This document shows positions 41,756 through 52,074 of a DNA stretch of 64,000 nucleotides, piece after piece (within the stretch, counting starts at the first letter, position 1; the number at the start of each line of letters is the position of its first letter). This DNA comes from CAVSUR01 sp963846005 (GTDB lineage: Bacteria > Actinomycetota > Actinomycetes > Streptosporangiales > Streptosporangiaceae). The notes under the pieces are model-generated. The model was not told the DNA's origin and did no database searches. It saw only the letters and a program-made list of their open reading frames with translations. The stretch lies in the NCBI GenBank assembly GCA_963846005.1, contig CAWJUH010000003.1, positions 186,001 through 250,000 on the forward strand. The letters run 5' to 3'. A program made the position numbers and the translations under genes.

Positions 41756-42720
41756 ATGTGCGGGACATGCGGATGCGCGGCGACGGCGGTCGTGCAGGTG
41801 CTCCCGGACATCAGCAGCGGGCCCGGGCACGAGCACGGCCACGTGCACCCGGCCGGCCGGCGGCCGGCGCCGAGCGGACCATCGAGCTGCAGCAGAAGGT
41901 GCTGGCCAAGAACGACCAGATCGCCGAGCGCAACCGGGAGTGGCTGGCGGCCCGCGGGATCTTCGCGGTCAACCTGATGAGCTCGCCGGGGGCGGGCAAG
42001 ACCACGCTGCTGGAGCGCACCGCGATCGCGCTGGCCGACCGGATCCCGATCTCGGTCATCGAGGGGGATCAGGAGACCACGCTGGACGCCGCCAGGATCC
42101 GGGCGGCCGGCGGCCGGGTCGTGCAGATCAACACCGGAGCCGGCTGCCACCTGGACGCCGAGATGGCCGCGGCCGGGCTGCGCGAGCTGAACCCGCCGGA
42201 CGGCTCGGTGGTCATCGTGGAGAACGTCGGCAACCTGGTCTGCCCGGCGCTGTTCGACCTGGGCGAGGCGGCCCGGGTGGTGCTGGCCGCGATCACCGAG
42301 GGCGCGGACAAGCCGCTGAAGTACCCGCACATGTTCCGCCAGGCCGACCTGGTGCTGCTCAACAAGACCGACCTGCTGCCCTACGTGGCCTTCGACCGGC
42401 GCCGCTACGCCGCCGACCTGCGCCGGGTCAGCCCGGACGCGCTGCTGCTGCAGCTGTCGGCCACCACCGGCCAGGGCGTCAGCGGCTGGCTCGACTGGCT
42501 GCGCCGCAAGGTGGGCTCTGTGTGCCCGGGGGACTCTGTTTCCCGGGGGACGACCCCCGGAACCCCCGCTGAGTTTACCCGGGGGACGACCCCCGGAACC
42601 CCCGCTGAGTTTACCCGGGGGACGACCCCCGGAACCCCCGCTGAGTTTACCCGGGGGACGACCCCCGGAACCCCCGCTGAGCCGACCGCCGCGGGCCAGC
42701 AGGCCCTTGCGGCCGGCTGA
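41756..42720 (+). CDS. hypB: hydrogenase nickel incorporation GTPase HypB, apparent frameshift and repeat-extended C-terminus
   Basis: The start ATG 41756 gives MCGTCGCAATAVV, the high-affinity nickel motif C-x2-C-G-C, then a His-rich stretch GHEHGHVHP. Around 41851-41871 the frame must shift by one missing base to reach ERTIELQQKVLAKNDQIAER. The GTPase domain follows: P-loop SSPGAGKTTLL, VIEGDQETTLDAARI, ENVGNLVCPALFDLG, LNKTDLLPY and LSATTGQGVSGWLDWL. After the normal HypB end, about 50 residues come from a 36-bp repeat (RGTTPGTPAEFT units). HypB dimerises and supplies nickel with HypA. The length is two more than a multiple of three, matching the single missing base. Confidence 0.88.
42542..42683 (+). 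repeat. four 36-bp hairpin repeats at the 3' end of hypB
   Basis: Units start at 42542, 42578, 42614 and 42650. Each contains the stem CCGGGGG-ACGA-CCCCCGG followed by AACCCCCGCTGAGTTTA, and a partial copy lies just before the first. The array is in frame and adds RGTTPGTPAEFT repeats to HypB. A reverse-oriented relative of the core is at 46732-46758, so this looks like a dispersed palindromic element that has multiplied inside the gene end. Confidence 0.85.
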
Positions 42721-42767
42721 GGCGGCCCCGGTCCCCGGATAGCCGCCTGCCCGGGCTCCGCGGGCCC

Positions 42768-45074
42768 TCACCGGCGGCTGGCGGCGATGACGGCCTGGCC
42801 GAGGCTGATGCCGCCGTCGTTGCACGGGACCCGGGAGTGGGTCAGCACGGTGAAGCCCCGCGGCGTGAGGCGGCCGATCACCGCGCGGGTGAGCAGCATG
42901 TTCTGGAAGACCCCGCCGGAAAGCGCGACCGCGGACAGGCCATGCCGGTCGCGCAGCTGCGTGCAGGCCTCGGCGATCAGGCCGGCGACGCCCGCGTGGA
43001 AGCGGGCCGCGATCACCGCCGCGGGCAGGCCCGCGGCCAGGTCCGCGGCGGCCGCCCTGATCAGGTCGGCGCCGGCCGCGACCAGGACCCCGTCCGGTCC
43101 GGCCTGGACCGCCGCCGGGTAGCTGCCCGGCTCGGCCGGTTCGGCGAGCTGTTCCAGCTCGACCGCGGCCTGGCCCTCGTAGCTGATGACGTCCCGCACG
43201 CCGAGCAGCGCGGCGGCCGCGTCGAACAGCCGCCCGGCGCTGGTGGTCACCGGCGCGTTGACTGACCGCCTGGCCATCGCCAGCACCGGCGCCCAGGCAC
43301 CGGCGTGGCGGCCGGCCACCGCCAGCCCGGGCGGGATGCCGCCGGGATGGGCCGCGTCCAGGTATACCGCGGCCATCCGCCACGGCTGGCGGACCGCGGC
43401 GGCGCCGCCCGGCAGCGGCACTCCGGCCAGGTGCCCGGCCCGCTGGAACCCGGCCAGGTCAGCGATCAGGAACTCGCCGCCCCACAGCGTGCCGTCGGGC
43501 CCGTAGCCGGTGCCGTCGAACGCCACCCCGATGACCGGGCCGCGCTGGCCGTTGTCGGCCAGGCACGACGCGATGTGCGCGTGATGGTGCTGCACCCCCA
43601 CCAGCTCCACGTCCGGCAGCGCGAGCGCGTACTTGGTGGACAGGTACTCCGGGTGCAGGTCGTAGGCCACTACCTGCGGCTCGACGCCGAACAGCCGGGT
43701 GTAGTGCGCGATGCCAGCGGTGAAGGCCGCCAGCGTCTCGGCGTTCTCCAGGTCGCCGATGTGCGGGGACAGCAGCGCCTGGCTGCCGCGGCCCAGGCAG
43801 AAGGTGTTCTTCAGCTCCGGCCCGCAGGCCAGCACCGGCCGGGTGAACCGGACCGGCACCTCCAGCGGCTCCGGCGCGTACCCGCGGGAGCGGCGCAGCA
43901 GCACGGGCCGGCCGCGGAAGGCCCGGGCCACCGAGTCGTCGGTCCTGGTCCAGATCTCCCGGTCGTGGGCCAGGAACGCGTCCGCGATCGGCGCCAGCCG
44001 CTCCCGGGCATCGCCGTCGTCGTAGGCGATCGGCTCGTCGGAGACGTTTCCGCTGGTCAGCACGATCGGGCCCGCCACGGCGCGGAGCAGCAGATGGTGC
44101 AACGGGGTATAGGGCAGCATCACGCCGAGCTGCCGGTTGCCCGGCGCGACGGACACGGCGATGCCGTCGCCCGGCCGCCGGGGCAGCAGCACGATCGGCC
44201 GCTGCGGGCTGGTCAGCAGCCCCGCCGCGGCCGGGCCGGCCAGCCCGGCCGGATCGCCGGCGGGCGGGTCGACCAGGCACAGCGACGCCGCGGCGGCGAG
44301 ATCGGCGACCATGACCGCGAACGGCTTGTCCTCGCGGTGCTTGCGGGCGCGCAGCGCCGCGGCGGCGGGCTCGCTGCGCGCGTCGGCCGCCAGGTGGTAC
44401 CCGCCGAGGCCCTTCACCGCGACGATCTTCCCGGCGCGCAGCAGGTCCGCCGTGGCCGCCACCGGGTCGCCGGGCAGCGGCTCCCCGGCCGTGCTGGTCA
44501 GCGTCAGCCGCGGGCCGCAGTCCGGGCAGCAGACCGGCTGGGCGTGGAACCGGCGGCTGGCCGGGTCGTGGTACTCGGCCGCGCACGCGGCGCACATCGC
44601 GAAGCCCGACATGGTGGTCAGCGCCCGGTCGTAGGGCACGCCGCGGACGATGGTGAACCGCGGGCCGCAGTTGGTGCAGTTGATGAACGGGTAGCCGGAC
44701 CGGCGGTCCGCCGGGTCGTTCAGCTCGGCCAGGCACTCCGGGCACGGCGCGGTGTCCGCCGAGACGAGGGCCCGCCGGGCGCCGCTGCCCCGGCTGGCCG
44801 CGATCACGAACGAGCCGCCCGCGCCCGCGGGGCTCAGGTCCGAGGTCGTGACCTTGTCGATCCTGGCCAGCGGCGGCGGCTCGCGCCGCAGCCGGGCCAG
44901 GAACGCGGCCACGGCCTCCGGCGGCCCCTCGACCTCGGCGAAGACCCCGCCGGCATCGTTGCCGACATGGCCGTCCAGGCCCAGGCCGGTGGCCAGCGCG
45001 TACACGAAGGGGCGGAACCCGACGCCCTGGACGATGCCCTCCACCCGGACCGCGGTCCTGACCCGCCCGCCCAC
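42768..45074 (-). CDS. hypF: carbamoyltransferase HypF
   Basis: A 768-residue enzyme that converts carbamoyl phosphate to carbamoyl-AMP and transfers the carbamoyl group to HypE. Domains in order: acylphosphatase-like (VEGIVQGVGFRPFVYALA), zinc fingers with C-x2-C pairs (APCPECLAEL, INCTNCGPRF, CAACAAEYH, CCPDCGPRL), a YrdC-like domain (ADLLRAGKIVAVKGLGGYH, then RKHREDKPFAVM), and a Kae1-like domain with VGVQHHHAHIASC and ALSGGVFQNMLLT. It is complete. It is convergent to hypB, 47 bases away, and lies 14 bases after the potassium channel gene on the same strand. Confidence 0.97.
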   Translation of the reverse strand: MGGRVRTAVRVEGIVQGVGFRPFVYALATGLGLDGHVGNDAGGVFAEVEGPPEAVAAFLARLRREPPPLARIDKVTTSDLSPAGAGGSFVIAASRGSGARRALVSADTAPCPECLAELNDPADRRSGYPFINCTNCGPRFTIVRGVPYDRALTTMSGFAMCAACAAEYHDPASRRFHAQPVCCPDCGPRLTLTSTAGEPLPGDPVAATADLLRAGKIVAVKGLGGYHLAADARSEPAAAALRARKHREDKPFAVMVADLAAAASLCLVDPPAGDPAGLAGPAAAGLLTSPQRPIVLLPRRPGDGIAVSVAPGNRQLGVMLPYTPLHHLLLRAVAGPIVLTSGNVSDEPIAYDDGDARERLAPIADAFLAHDREIWTRTDDSVARAFRGRPVLLRRSRGYAPEPLEVPVRFTRPVLACGPELKNTFCLGRGSQALLSPHIGDLENAETLAAFTAGIAHYTRLFGVEPQVVAYDLHPEYLSTKYALALPDVELVGVQHHHAHIASCLADNGQRGPVIGVAFDGTGYGPDGTLWGGEFLIADLAGFQRAGHLAGVPLPGGAAAVRQPWRMAAVYLDAAHPGGIPPGLAVAGRHAGAWAPVLAMARRSVNAPVTTSAGRLFDAAAALLGVRDVISYEGQAAVELEQLAEPAEPGSYPAAVQAGPDGVLVAAGADLIRAAAADLAAGLPAAVIAARFHAGVAGLIAEACTQLRDRHGLSAVALSGGVFQNMLLTRAVIGRLTPRGFTVLTHSRVPCNDGGISLGQAVIAASRR

Positions 45075-45088
45075 CGGCCGCTGCCGCC

Positions 45089-45745
45089 TCAGGCGGTGGC
45101 GGGCTCGGCGACAAGCAGCCGGTCGCCGGCGGCGATCACCGGGTCCTCGCTCACGCCGAGCGCGCGCTGCGGCCGGGCCTTGCGGATCACCGGCTGCTGC
45201 GTCGGGTCGCCCTTGATCACGAAGACGCCGGACGGCACCCGGGATTCCTCCACGTCGGCCACCAGCACCACCGGCTGGCCGGCCCCGGCCAGCTCGGCCA
45301 GGATCGGCGGCACCGCGGGGCTCATGCCGAGGACCAGGCGGTAGCCGGGGCCGGGGAAACGGTCACGCATGGCCAGGATCCTCCTTATGCCGTTGGCGGC
45401 CGCGCTGCCGGTCAGCAGCGCGAACACCGCGGCCAGCAGCGGGATGGCGGTCAGCATCACCGCGACGGCGATGAGCCGGCTGACCGGATTCTGCGGCGTC
45501 ACGTCACCGTAGCCCACGGTGGTGGCGGTAGTGATCGCCCAGTAGACGCCGGCGGTGAAGGCCACGTGGTCGGCGCGGGCGAACAGGGCGCCACCGCCCA
45601 GCACGCTGATCAGCACGATCGTGAGCAAGATCGCGACGTGCCGCCGGTGACCCGCGCTGAGCACCCGGGCCAGGAGGAAGAGCATGGCCATATCGTGGCG
45701 CAGCCGGGCCCGCCACGGAGGCGGCCAGACCAGACCGTGACCCAC
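45089..45745 (-). CDS. two-helix potassium channel with truncated RCK-like domain
   Basis: A 218-residue protein. Two membrane helices (about 38-58 and 88-112) flank a pore loop with the K+ selectivity filter TATTVGYGDV. The C-terminal about 90 residues have fragments of an RCK/TrkA-N fold (GPGYRLVLGMSP and PVVLVADVEESR), but the full nucleotide-binding domain and TrkA-C are missing. The first GTG (45745) is used; ATG 45691 is also possible. It is probably co-transcribed with hypF, which raises the idea of a link between hydrogenase activity and membrane potential, but the pairing may be accidental. Confidence 0.85.
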   Translation of the reverse strand: MGHGLVWPPPWRARLRHDMAMLFLLARVLSAGHRRHVAILLTIVLISVLGGGALFARADHVAFTAGVYWAITTATTVGYGDVTPQNPVSRLIAVAVMLTAIPLLAAVFALLTGSAAANGIRRILAMRDRFPGPGYRLVLGMSPAVPPILAELAGAGQPVVLVADVEESRVPSGVFVIKGDPTQQPVIRKARPQRALGVSEDPVIAAGDRLLVAEPATA

Positions 45746-45792
45746 AACGGTGGTCAGCGCGCGGAACAGACGGCGCGGGGCAGACTAGGCCC

Positions 45793-46762
45793 ATGCTCAC
45801 CGACGCCGACCGGGCCGAGGCGGCTGCCGTCACCGGTTTCTGGCGCGGCCTCGGCCTGCCGGGCCTGATCGACATCCACGCCCACTTCATGCCGGCCAAC
45901 GTGCTGGCCAAGGTGTGGGCCTTCTTCGAGGCAGGCCTGGAGGCGGGGCAGCGCTGGCCGGTCGCCTACCGGCGGCCGGAGGACGAGCGGATCGAGCTGC
46001 TGCGCGCATTCGGCGTGCGCCGGTTCAGCGCGCTGCTGTACCCGCACAAGCCCGGCATGGCGGCCTGGCTGAACGACTGGGCGGCCGGTTTCGCCGCGCG
46101 CACGCCGGATGCGCTGCACAGCGCCACGTTCTTCCCCGAGCCGGAGGCAGCCGGCTACGTCGCCGCGGCTATCGCGGCCGGCGCGCGGGTGTTCAAGGCC
46201 CACCTCCAGGTCGGCGGCTATGACCCGCGGGACGAGCTGCTCGGCCCGGTCTGGGGACTGCTCGCCGAAGGCCGGCCTGCCGGTGATCGTGCACTGCGGC
46301 TCGGGGCCGACGCCGGGCGCGCACACCGGGCCCGGCCCGATGGGGCAGGTGCTCGCCCGGCATCCGCGGCTCACCGCGGTCATCGCGCACCTGGGCGCGC
46401 CGGAATACGGCGAGTTCCTCGACCTGGCGGCGCGCTACCCGCGCGCCTGCCTGGACACCACGATGGCCTTCACCGGGTTCATGCAGCGGCTGGCGCCGTT
46501 CCCGCCGGCCCTGGTGCCGCGGCTGGCCGCCGCCGCGGACCGGGTGCTGCTCGGCACCGACTTCCCCAACATCCCCTATCCCTACCTGACCCAGCTGACG
46601 GCGCTGGCCCGGCTGGACCTCGGGGCAGACTGGCTGCGCGCTGTCTGCCACGGCAACGCGGCCCGGCTGCTCGGGCTGCCGCCGGCGGTAGGGCCGGCCG
46701 CGAGGGCCCGCGGGGCCCGAAGTGATCGGCTGGGGGGTTCCGGGGGTCCTCCCCCTGGCTAG
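45793..46762 (+). CDS. amidohydrolase (metal-dependent TIM barrel), apparent frameshift
   Basis: ATG 45793 starts a frame with LIDIHAHFMP (the metal-binding H-x-H), FSALLYPHKPGMAAWL and ARVFKAHLQVGGYDP. Near 46270 it loses homology. One base skipped in GAAGGCC gives the continuation AGLPVIVHCGSGP (third His), VIAHLGAPEYGEF (fourth His) and LLGTDFPNIPYPY (the catalytic Asp), to the stop at 46762. This is the amidohydrolase-2 (ACMSD-like) family; the substrate is unknown. Total length is one above a multiple of three. The C-terminal GGSGGPPPG comes from the dispersed hairpin element, and the stop overlaps the convergent mca gene. Confidence 0.8.
46732..46758 (+). repeat. single reverse copy of the hypB-type hairpin element
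   Basis: GGGGGGTTCCGGGGGTC followed by CTCCCCCTGG matches the reverse complement of the hypB repeat core with one mismatch. It forms the last codons of the amidohydrolase gene and lies just before the mca stop codon, so it probably also serves as a bidirectional terminator. Confidence 0.7.
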
Positions 46763-47601
46763 CGCCGCCCGGCCTGGCGCAGGCCCGCGAACAGGTCGGT
46801 CTCGGGCAGCGGGGCGCCGGTGGCGTCGCTGACCCGGACGAAGTGCTCAACCCCGAACACCTCCTCGGCGACCCCGGCCGGGATCTTGCTGAACCAGGAG
46901 TCGCTGATCTGGCTGGCGTGGGTGAGCAGGGCGTCGCGCTTGCGCTCGAGCACCGGCCCGATGTCGACGGTGGTGGTGATGCGGCGCTCCTCGGCCTCCA
47001 TCTTCGCCACCTCCTCGGGCGTCATCTCCCATTCCGGGACGTCCTCCCCGGCCGCGCGGACCGCCTCGGCGATCTTCTGCCAGTCGCTGCGGCGCATCGC
47101 GGTCAGGTACACCTTGGCCGGGATTCCGCTGGAAGCGGCCGCGGCAATGGCCGAGCGGGCGGCGTGCACGTGGTCGGGATGCTGGTAGGCGCCCTCAGGG
47201 TCATAGGTGATGACGACCTGCGGCCGGTACCGCTCGAACAGCCCCGCGATCCGGGCCGCGACCTCCGCCTCGGGAACGTTGCAGAAGGCCTGCGGCAGGT
47301 CCTTGTAGTCCCAGTCGGGCATGCCGGAATCGTGGTAGCCGAGCAGCTCCAACTCGGTCAGGCCGAGGATCTTGGCCGATTGGCGCAGCTCGGCGATCCG
47401 CAGCTGGGCCACCTCATCGGTATCGTGGCCGTCCACGCCCGGCTTGATACCGCCCGGCGCGTCGCCGAACTCGCCGTTGGTGCAGGTTACGACGACGGTC
47501 CGGACGCCCTCCCCGGCGTACTTGGCCAGCACGCCGCCCGTGCTCGATGCCTCGTCGTCGGGGTGCGCGTGCACCGCCATCAGGGTCAGGGTGTCTGCCA
47601 T
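46759..47601 (-). CDS. mca: mycothiol S-conjugate amidase
   Basis: A 280-residue LmbE/PIG-L zinc amidase that cleaves mycothiol adducts of electrophiles and drugs, releasing the mercapturic acid for export. The zinc motif near the start is MAVHAHPDDEASSTGG; the second is AYQHPDHVHAARSA. Length and the KYAGEGVRTVVVTCTNGEFGD segment fit Mca better than MshB. ATG 47601 is placed right before the motif. It marks the organism as a mycothiol user. It is divergent from the DksA-like gene, 65 bases away. Confidence 0.92.
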   Translation of the reverse strand: MADTLTLMAVHAHPDDEASSTGGVLAKYAGEGVRTVVVTCTNGEFGDAPGGIKPGVDGHDTDEVAQLRIAELRQSAKILGLTELELLGYHDSGMPDWDYKDLPQAFCNVPEAEVAARIAGLFERYRPQVVITYDPEGAYQHPDHVHAARSAIAAAASSGIPAKVYLTAMRRSDWQKIAEAVRAAGEDVPEWEMTPEEVAKMEAEERRITTTVDIGPVLERKRDALLTHASQISDSWFSKIPAGVAEEVFGVEHFVRVSDATGAPLPETDLFAGLRQAGRR

Positions 47602-47666
47602 GCCCCCAGCCTGCCTGACCGCAGGCGCTGCCGCGGGGCCGGCCCGCCGGACACTACCGTGGAGGG

Positions 47667-48071
47667 ATGCCTGCACCTGCTCCGCCCGGCCCGGGCGACC
47701 CCGTTCCGCTGGCCGCGGCCGCGGGCCTGCTGGAGGCGCAGCGCCGCGCCGCGCAGGGCAGGCTGGCCGCGCTGGAGCACGAGCTCAGCGGCATCGTCGA
47801 CGCGGCCGCGGCGGCCAATGCCGACGACGAGCACGACCCGGAGGGCGCGACGATCGCCTACGAGCGCCAGCACGTGGCGGCGCTGATCGGGCAGGCGCGG
47901 GCGGACCTGGCCGCGGCCGGGGCCGCGCTGGCCCGGATCGCGCAGGGCCGTTACGGGCGGTGCGAGTCCTGCGGCCGCCCGATCGGCGCCGGGCGGCTCG
48001 CGGCGCGGCCGGCCGCCGCAGAGTGCATCGAATGCGCGGCCCGCGGTCAGCGCCGCCGCGCGGGCCGGTAG
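47667..48071 (+). CDS. TraR/DksA-type zinc-finger protein
   Basis: A 134-residue protein: a long coiled-coil-like helical hairpin (EAQRRAAQGRLAALEHELSG, ADDEHDPEGATIAYERQ), then the C4 zinc finger CESCGRPI...AECIECA. The DPEG at the hairpin resembles the acidic tip of DksA-family proteins that reach into the RNA polymerase secondary channel. It could modulate transcription initiation; some actinobacterial relatives act in stress responses. The last 25 bases overlap the convergent gene at 48047. Confidence 0.88.
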   Translation: MPAPAPPGPGDPVPLAAAAGLLEAQRRAAQGRLAALEHELSGIVDAAAAANADDEHDPEGATIAYERQHVAALIGQARADLAAAGAALARIAQGRYGRCESCGRPIGAGRLAARPAAAECIECAARGQRRRAGR

Positions 48072-48427
48072 CAGCGGCTACTCGACCACGCCGGGCGGCC
48101 GCGGGCCGGCGGCCACGGCGGCTGGCCGGAGACGGCCGGCTCGCCGTGCCGGGGCCGGTAGCGCTCCGGCGCCGGCAGCGCGGGCCCGTCCGGCAGCGCC
48201 GCAGGCGGCGCCGCGGGGCCGGCGTGCCGGGCCGCCGGGCTGCCCGCCGCGGCCACGGCGGGCATCGGCGCGGTCAGCGGCTCGGCCCAGCCGGGCCCGG
48301 CCCAGCTGTAACCGGGATCGTCGGCGAACTCGCTGCGCGGCGTGCGCACCATGACGACGATCACGGCCGTCATCTCGCCGAGCAGGACCGCAGCCCACAA
48401 TCCGCTTTCGAGCAGGACCTTGCTCAT
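48047..48427 (-). CDS. small single-pass membrane protein
   Basis: A 126-residue protein. The first about 28 residues (MSKVLLESGLWAAVLLGEMT and on) form one membrane helix. The rest is a low-complexity Pro/Ala/Arg-rich cytoplasmic tail. ATG 48427 has GGGAG six bases upstream. No family is recognised. The tail overlaps the zinc-finger gene, so its exact end and reality are less sure. Confidence 0.5.
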   Translation of the reverse strand: MSKVLLESGLWAAVLLGEMTAVIVVMVRTPRSEFADDPGYSWAGPGWAEPLTAPMPAVAAAGSPAARHAGPAAPPAALPDGPALPAPERYRPRHGEPAVSGQPPWPPARGRPAWSSSRCYRPARRR

Positions 48428-48566
48428 AGCCGCTCCCGTGCAGTGGCAAGCACGTCAGGGTTACCTAATATCGCAGGAAAACCGCACGCAAGACGGGCGC
48501 GGCCATTTTCTGCCGTTTTCAGGCCAGGCCCGGGCTCTCCGGCCAGCGGACGTGAAATGCCGGCCG

Positions 48567-49976
<1,410 letters not shown>

Positions 49977-50193
49977 GGCGGCAACCTAGTCCTGCGGGCG
50001 GGGCGGCGTCAGCATGGCGTCTGCGCATGATTTCCATCAGCAGCAGCCAGGGCATGTCCTAATCCGCGGCGCCCGCGGCATCAGCGGCCGGGCGGCACCG
50101 GCCGCCCCCGGAGGCGGCGGGGGGCCGGAGGTGCTTCGATGGGACGGCACGGGCAGCCGGCCGGCGGCCGCCCCGGGAGGGAGGAATGCCGCG

Positions 50194-50703
50194 ATGGACA
50201 TCGGCGCGGTGCTGGCCGAGGCATTCGGCCGGATCCAGGAGAACGTGACCCAGGTCGCGAGCGGCCTGACGGCCGAGCAGCTGGCCTGGCAGCCGGGGCC
50301 GGGCGCGAACTCGGCGGGGTGGCTGCTCTGGCACCTGACCCGGGTGCAGGACGATCACGTTTCCGAAGCGGCCGGGGTGGCGCAGGCCTACGTCGCGGAC
50401 GGCTGGGCCCAGCGCCTCGGGCTGGCGCCCGACGATTCCGACACCGGCTACGGCCACCAGCCGGAGCAGGTCACCGCGGTCCGGATCTCCTCGGCCGACC
50501 AGCTGATCGGCTACCACGACGCGGTGAGCGAGCGGACGATCCGGTACGTCCGCGGGCTGACCGCGGCCGACCTGGACCGGGTCGTGGACTCACAATGGGA
50601 CCCGCCGGTCACCCTCGGTGTGCGCCTGGTCAGCGTGTTCGACGACGACATGCAGCACGCCGGCCAGGCGGCCTACCTGCGCGGCCTGATCGAGGCCGGG
50701 TAG
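50194..50703 (+). CDS. DinB/DUF664-like protein
   Basis: A 169-residue four-helix metal-binding fold of the DinB superfamily, which includes mycothiol-dependent isomerases. The conserved histidines fit GWLLWHLTRVQDDHVSEAAG (two) and DDDMQHAGQAAYLRG (third). ATG 50194 has a purine-rich GGGAGGGAGGA nine bases upstream. The frame is open farther upstream, but only with GC-biased sequence. Function in thiol-dependent detoxification is a family guess. Confidence 0.88.
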   Translation: MDIGAVLAEAFGRIQENVTQVASGLTAEQLAWQPGPGANSAGWLLWHLTRVQDDHVSEAAGVAQAYVADGWAQRLGLAPDDSDTGYGHQPEQVTAVRISSADQLIGYHDAVSERTIRYVRGLTAADLDRVVDSQWDPPVTLGVRLVSVFDDDMQHAGQAAYLRGLIEAG

Positions 50704-50748
50704 CTCATACACTGGGCCACCTCTTCGCGTCCCCGCAGGCGGCCCCCG

Positions 50749-51435
50749 ATGTCCAGACCCTCGCTGGAGCACCAGCTGCAGCAGATCGTGCAGGTCCAGG
50801 CACACCTGCCGGCCGGCGCGGCGGTGGCGACCGGCCTGGCCGCCACGGCGGCGGTCACCGTCCCGTGGTTGTGGCCGGTGGTGCGCCACATCAGCCTGAT
50901 CGCGCACGAGAGCGCGCACGCGATGATCGGCTCGGGCCTCGGCCACAAGGTCGGCCAGGTGCGGCTGATGCGCAATGGCGACGGCGCCACCGTGATCCCG
51001 GCAGTCCGCACGCGCAGCGCCGATGCCGCCGTCGGGTTCATCGGCTACCTGGGCCCGAGCATCTTCGGGCTGGGCGCGGCCGCGCTGATCTGGCTCGGTC
51101 ACATCGTCGCGGTGCCGTGGCTGGCGCTGGCCGCCGGGGCGGCGCTGCTCCCGCTGCTGCGCGGCTGGTTCAGCTTCGCCAGCGTGATCGCGACCGGCAT
51201 GGTGATCTTCCTGATCCTGCGGTACGCGCAGGCAGGCGCCCAGGCGGTGCTCAGCTACAGCATCGCCTGGCTGCTGCTGATCGCGGGCATCCGGGTGGTA
51301 CTGCAGCGCGGCGGCCGCGCCTCCGACGCCGAGCGGCTGCACCAGCTCACCGGCGTGCCGCGCGGATTGTGGTCCGCGGTCTGGCTGGCCGGCTGCCTGG
51401 CCGCGCTAGCCGCGGGCGGCCGCCTGCTGATCTGA
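50749..51435 (+). CDS. M50-like membrane zinc metalloprotease
   Basis: A 228-residue protein with about five to six membrane helices. The zinc motif HESAH (in LIAHESAHAMIGSGLG) is inside the first third. Further on are GFIGYLGPSIFGLGAAAL and helices rich in Ala/Leu. It matches the M50B-like actinobacterial family that may cleave membrane substrates. No PDZ domain is present and the substrate is unknown. It lies 45 bases after the DinB-like gene. Confidence 0.85.
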   Translation: MSRPSLEHQLQQIVQVQAHLPAGAAVATGLAATAAVTVPWLWPVVRHISLIAHESAHAMIGSGLGHKVGQVRLMRNGDGATVIPAVRTRSADAAVGFIGYLGPSIFGLGAAALIWLGHIVAVPWLALAAGAALLPLLRGWFSFASVIATGMVIFLILRYAQAGAQAVLSYSIAWLLLIAGIRVVLQRGGRASDAERLHQLTGVPRGLWSAVWLAGCLAALAAGGRLLI

Positions 51436-51531
51436 GGCCCGGCGGGCTGGCGGCGCCCCGGATACCGGATGTATCGTCCCTGGCCAGGGGGGAAGCAGGA
51501 GACGCAGGCAGGCACCTTCCCGCTGGAGCCG

Positions 51532-52074
51532 ATGATGGATCCCGCCGCCCCCGAGCCCGGGGGGCTGATCGACAAGCTCGATGCGCTGGTCGAGCCGAGC
51601 CCGGAGCCGGAGAACCAGGTCCTGGCCGACAACGCCCGGATCGTGCGCTGGGCCGGGCCGCTATTCGGCGTGTGCTCGGTCGTGCTGGTCCCGTGGACCG
51701 CCTACATCGCCACCGCGCTGCCGTCCCGGCAGCTGTCACCGAACTACGACATCGCCTGGGCCGGGTTCGACGTGCTGGAGCTGTGCGCGCTGGCCGCCAC
51801 GGCCTGGTTCGCGTTCCGCCGGTCCCGGTACCTGTCCACCGCCGCCGGGGCCGCCGCCGCGATGCTGGTGGTGGACGCGTGGTTCGACATCATGACCACC
51901 CCGCCGCCGCAGCTGTACCGGTCCATCGCGGCGGCGGTGCTGATCGAGCTGCCGCTGGCGGCGGTGTGCATCTGGCTCAGCCACCACACCCACCAGCTGG
52001 CCGAGCGCCGGATCCGGCTGCTGCTGCGCCGCCGTCCCGGCCCGCTGCGGCGGCGTTACGGCCGCTCGGCCTGA
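51532..52074 (+). CDS. small polytopic membrane protein
   Basis: A 180-residue protein from ATG 51532 (or 51535; an ATG at 51469 would add 21 residues). After an acidic, proline-rich leader there are four membrane helices, with the segments WAGPLFGVCSVVLVPWTAY, NYDIAWAGFDVLELCALAA, AAAMLVVDAWFDIMTT and AVLIELPLAAVCIWLS. A basic C-terminus follows. I do not recognise a named family. Its 3' end overlaps the convergent kinase gene by 19 bases. Confidence 0.75.
   Translation: MMDPAAPEPGGLIDKLDALVEPSPEPENQVLADNARIVRWAGPLFGVCSVVLVPWTAYIATALPSRQLSPNYDIAWAGFDVLELCALAATAWFAFRRSRYLSTAAGAAAAMLVVDAWFDIMTTPPPQLYRSIAAAVLIELPLAAVCIWLSHHTHQLAERRIRLLLRRRPGPLRRRYGRSA

Noticed and set aside
42542..42683. Possible CRISPR array
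   Set aside because: The repeats are directly adjacent without unique spacers and are translated in HypB.
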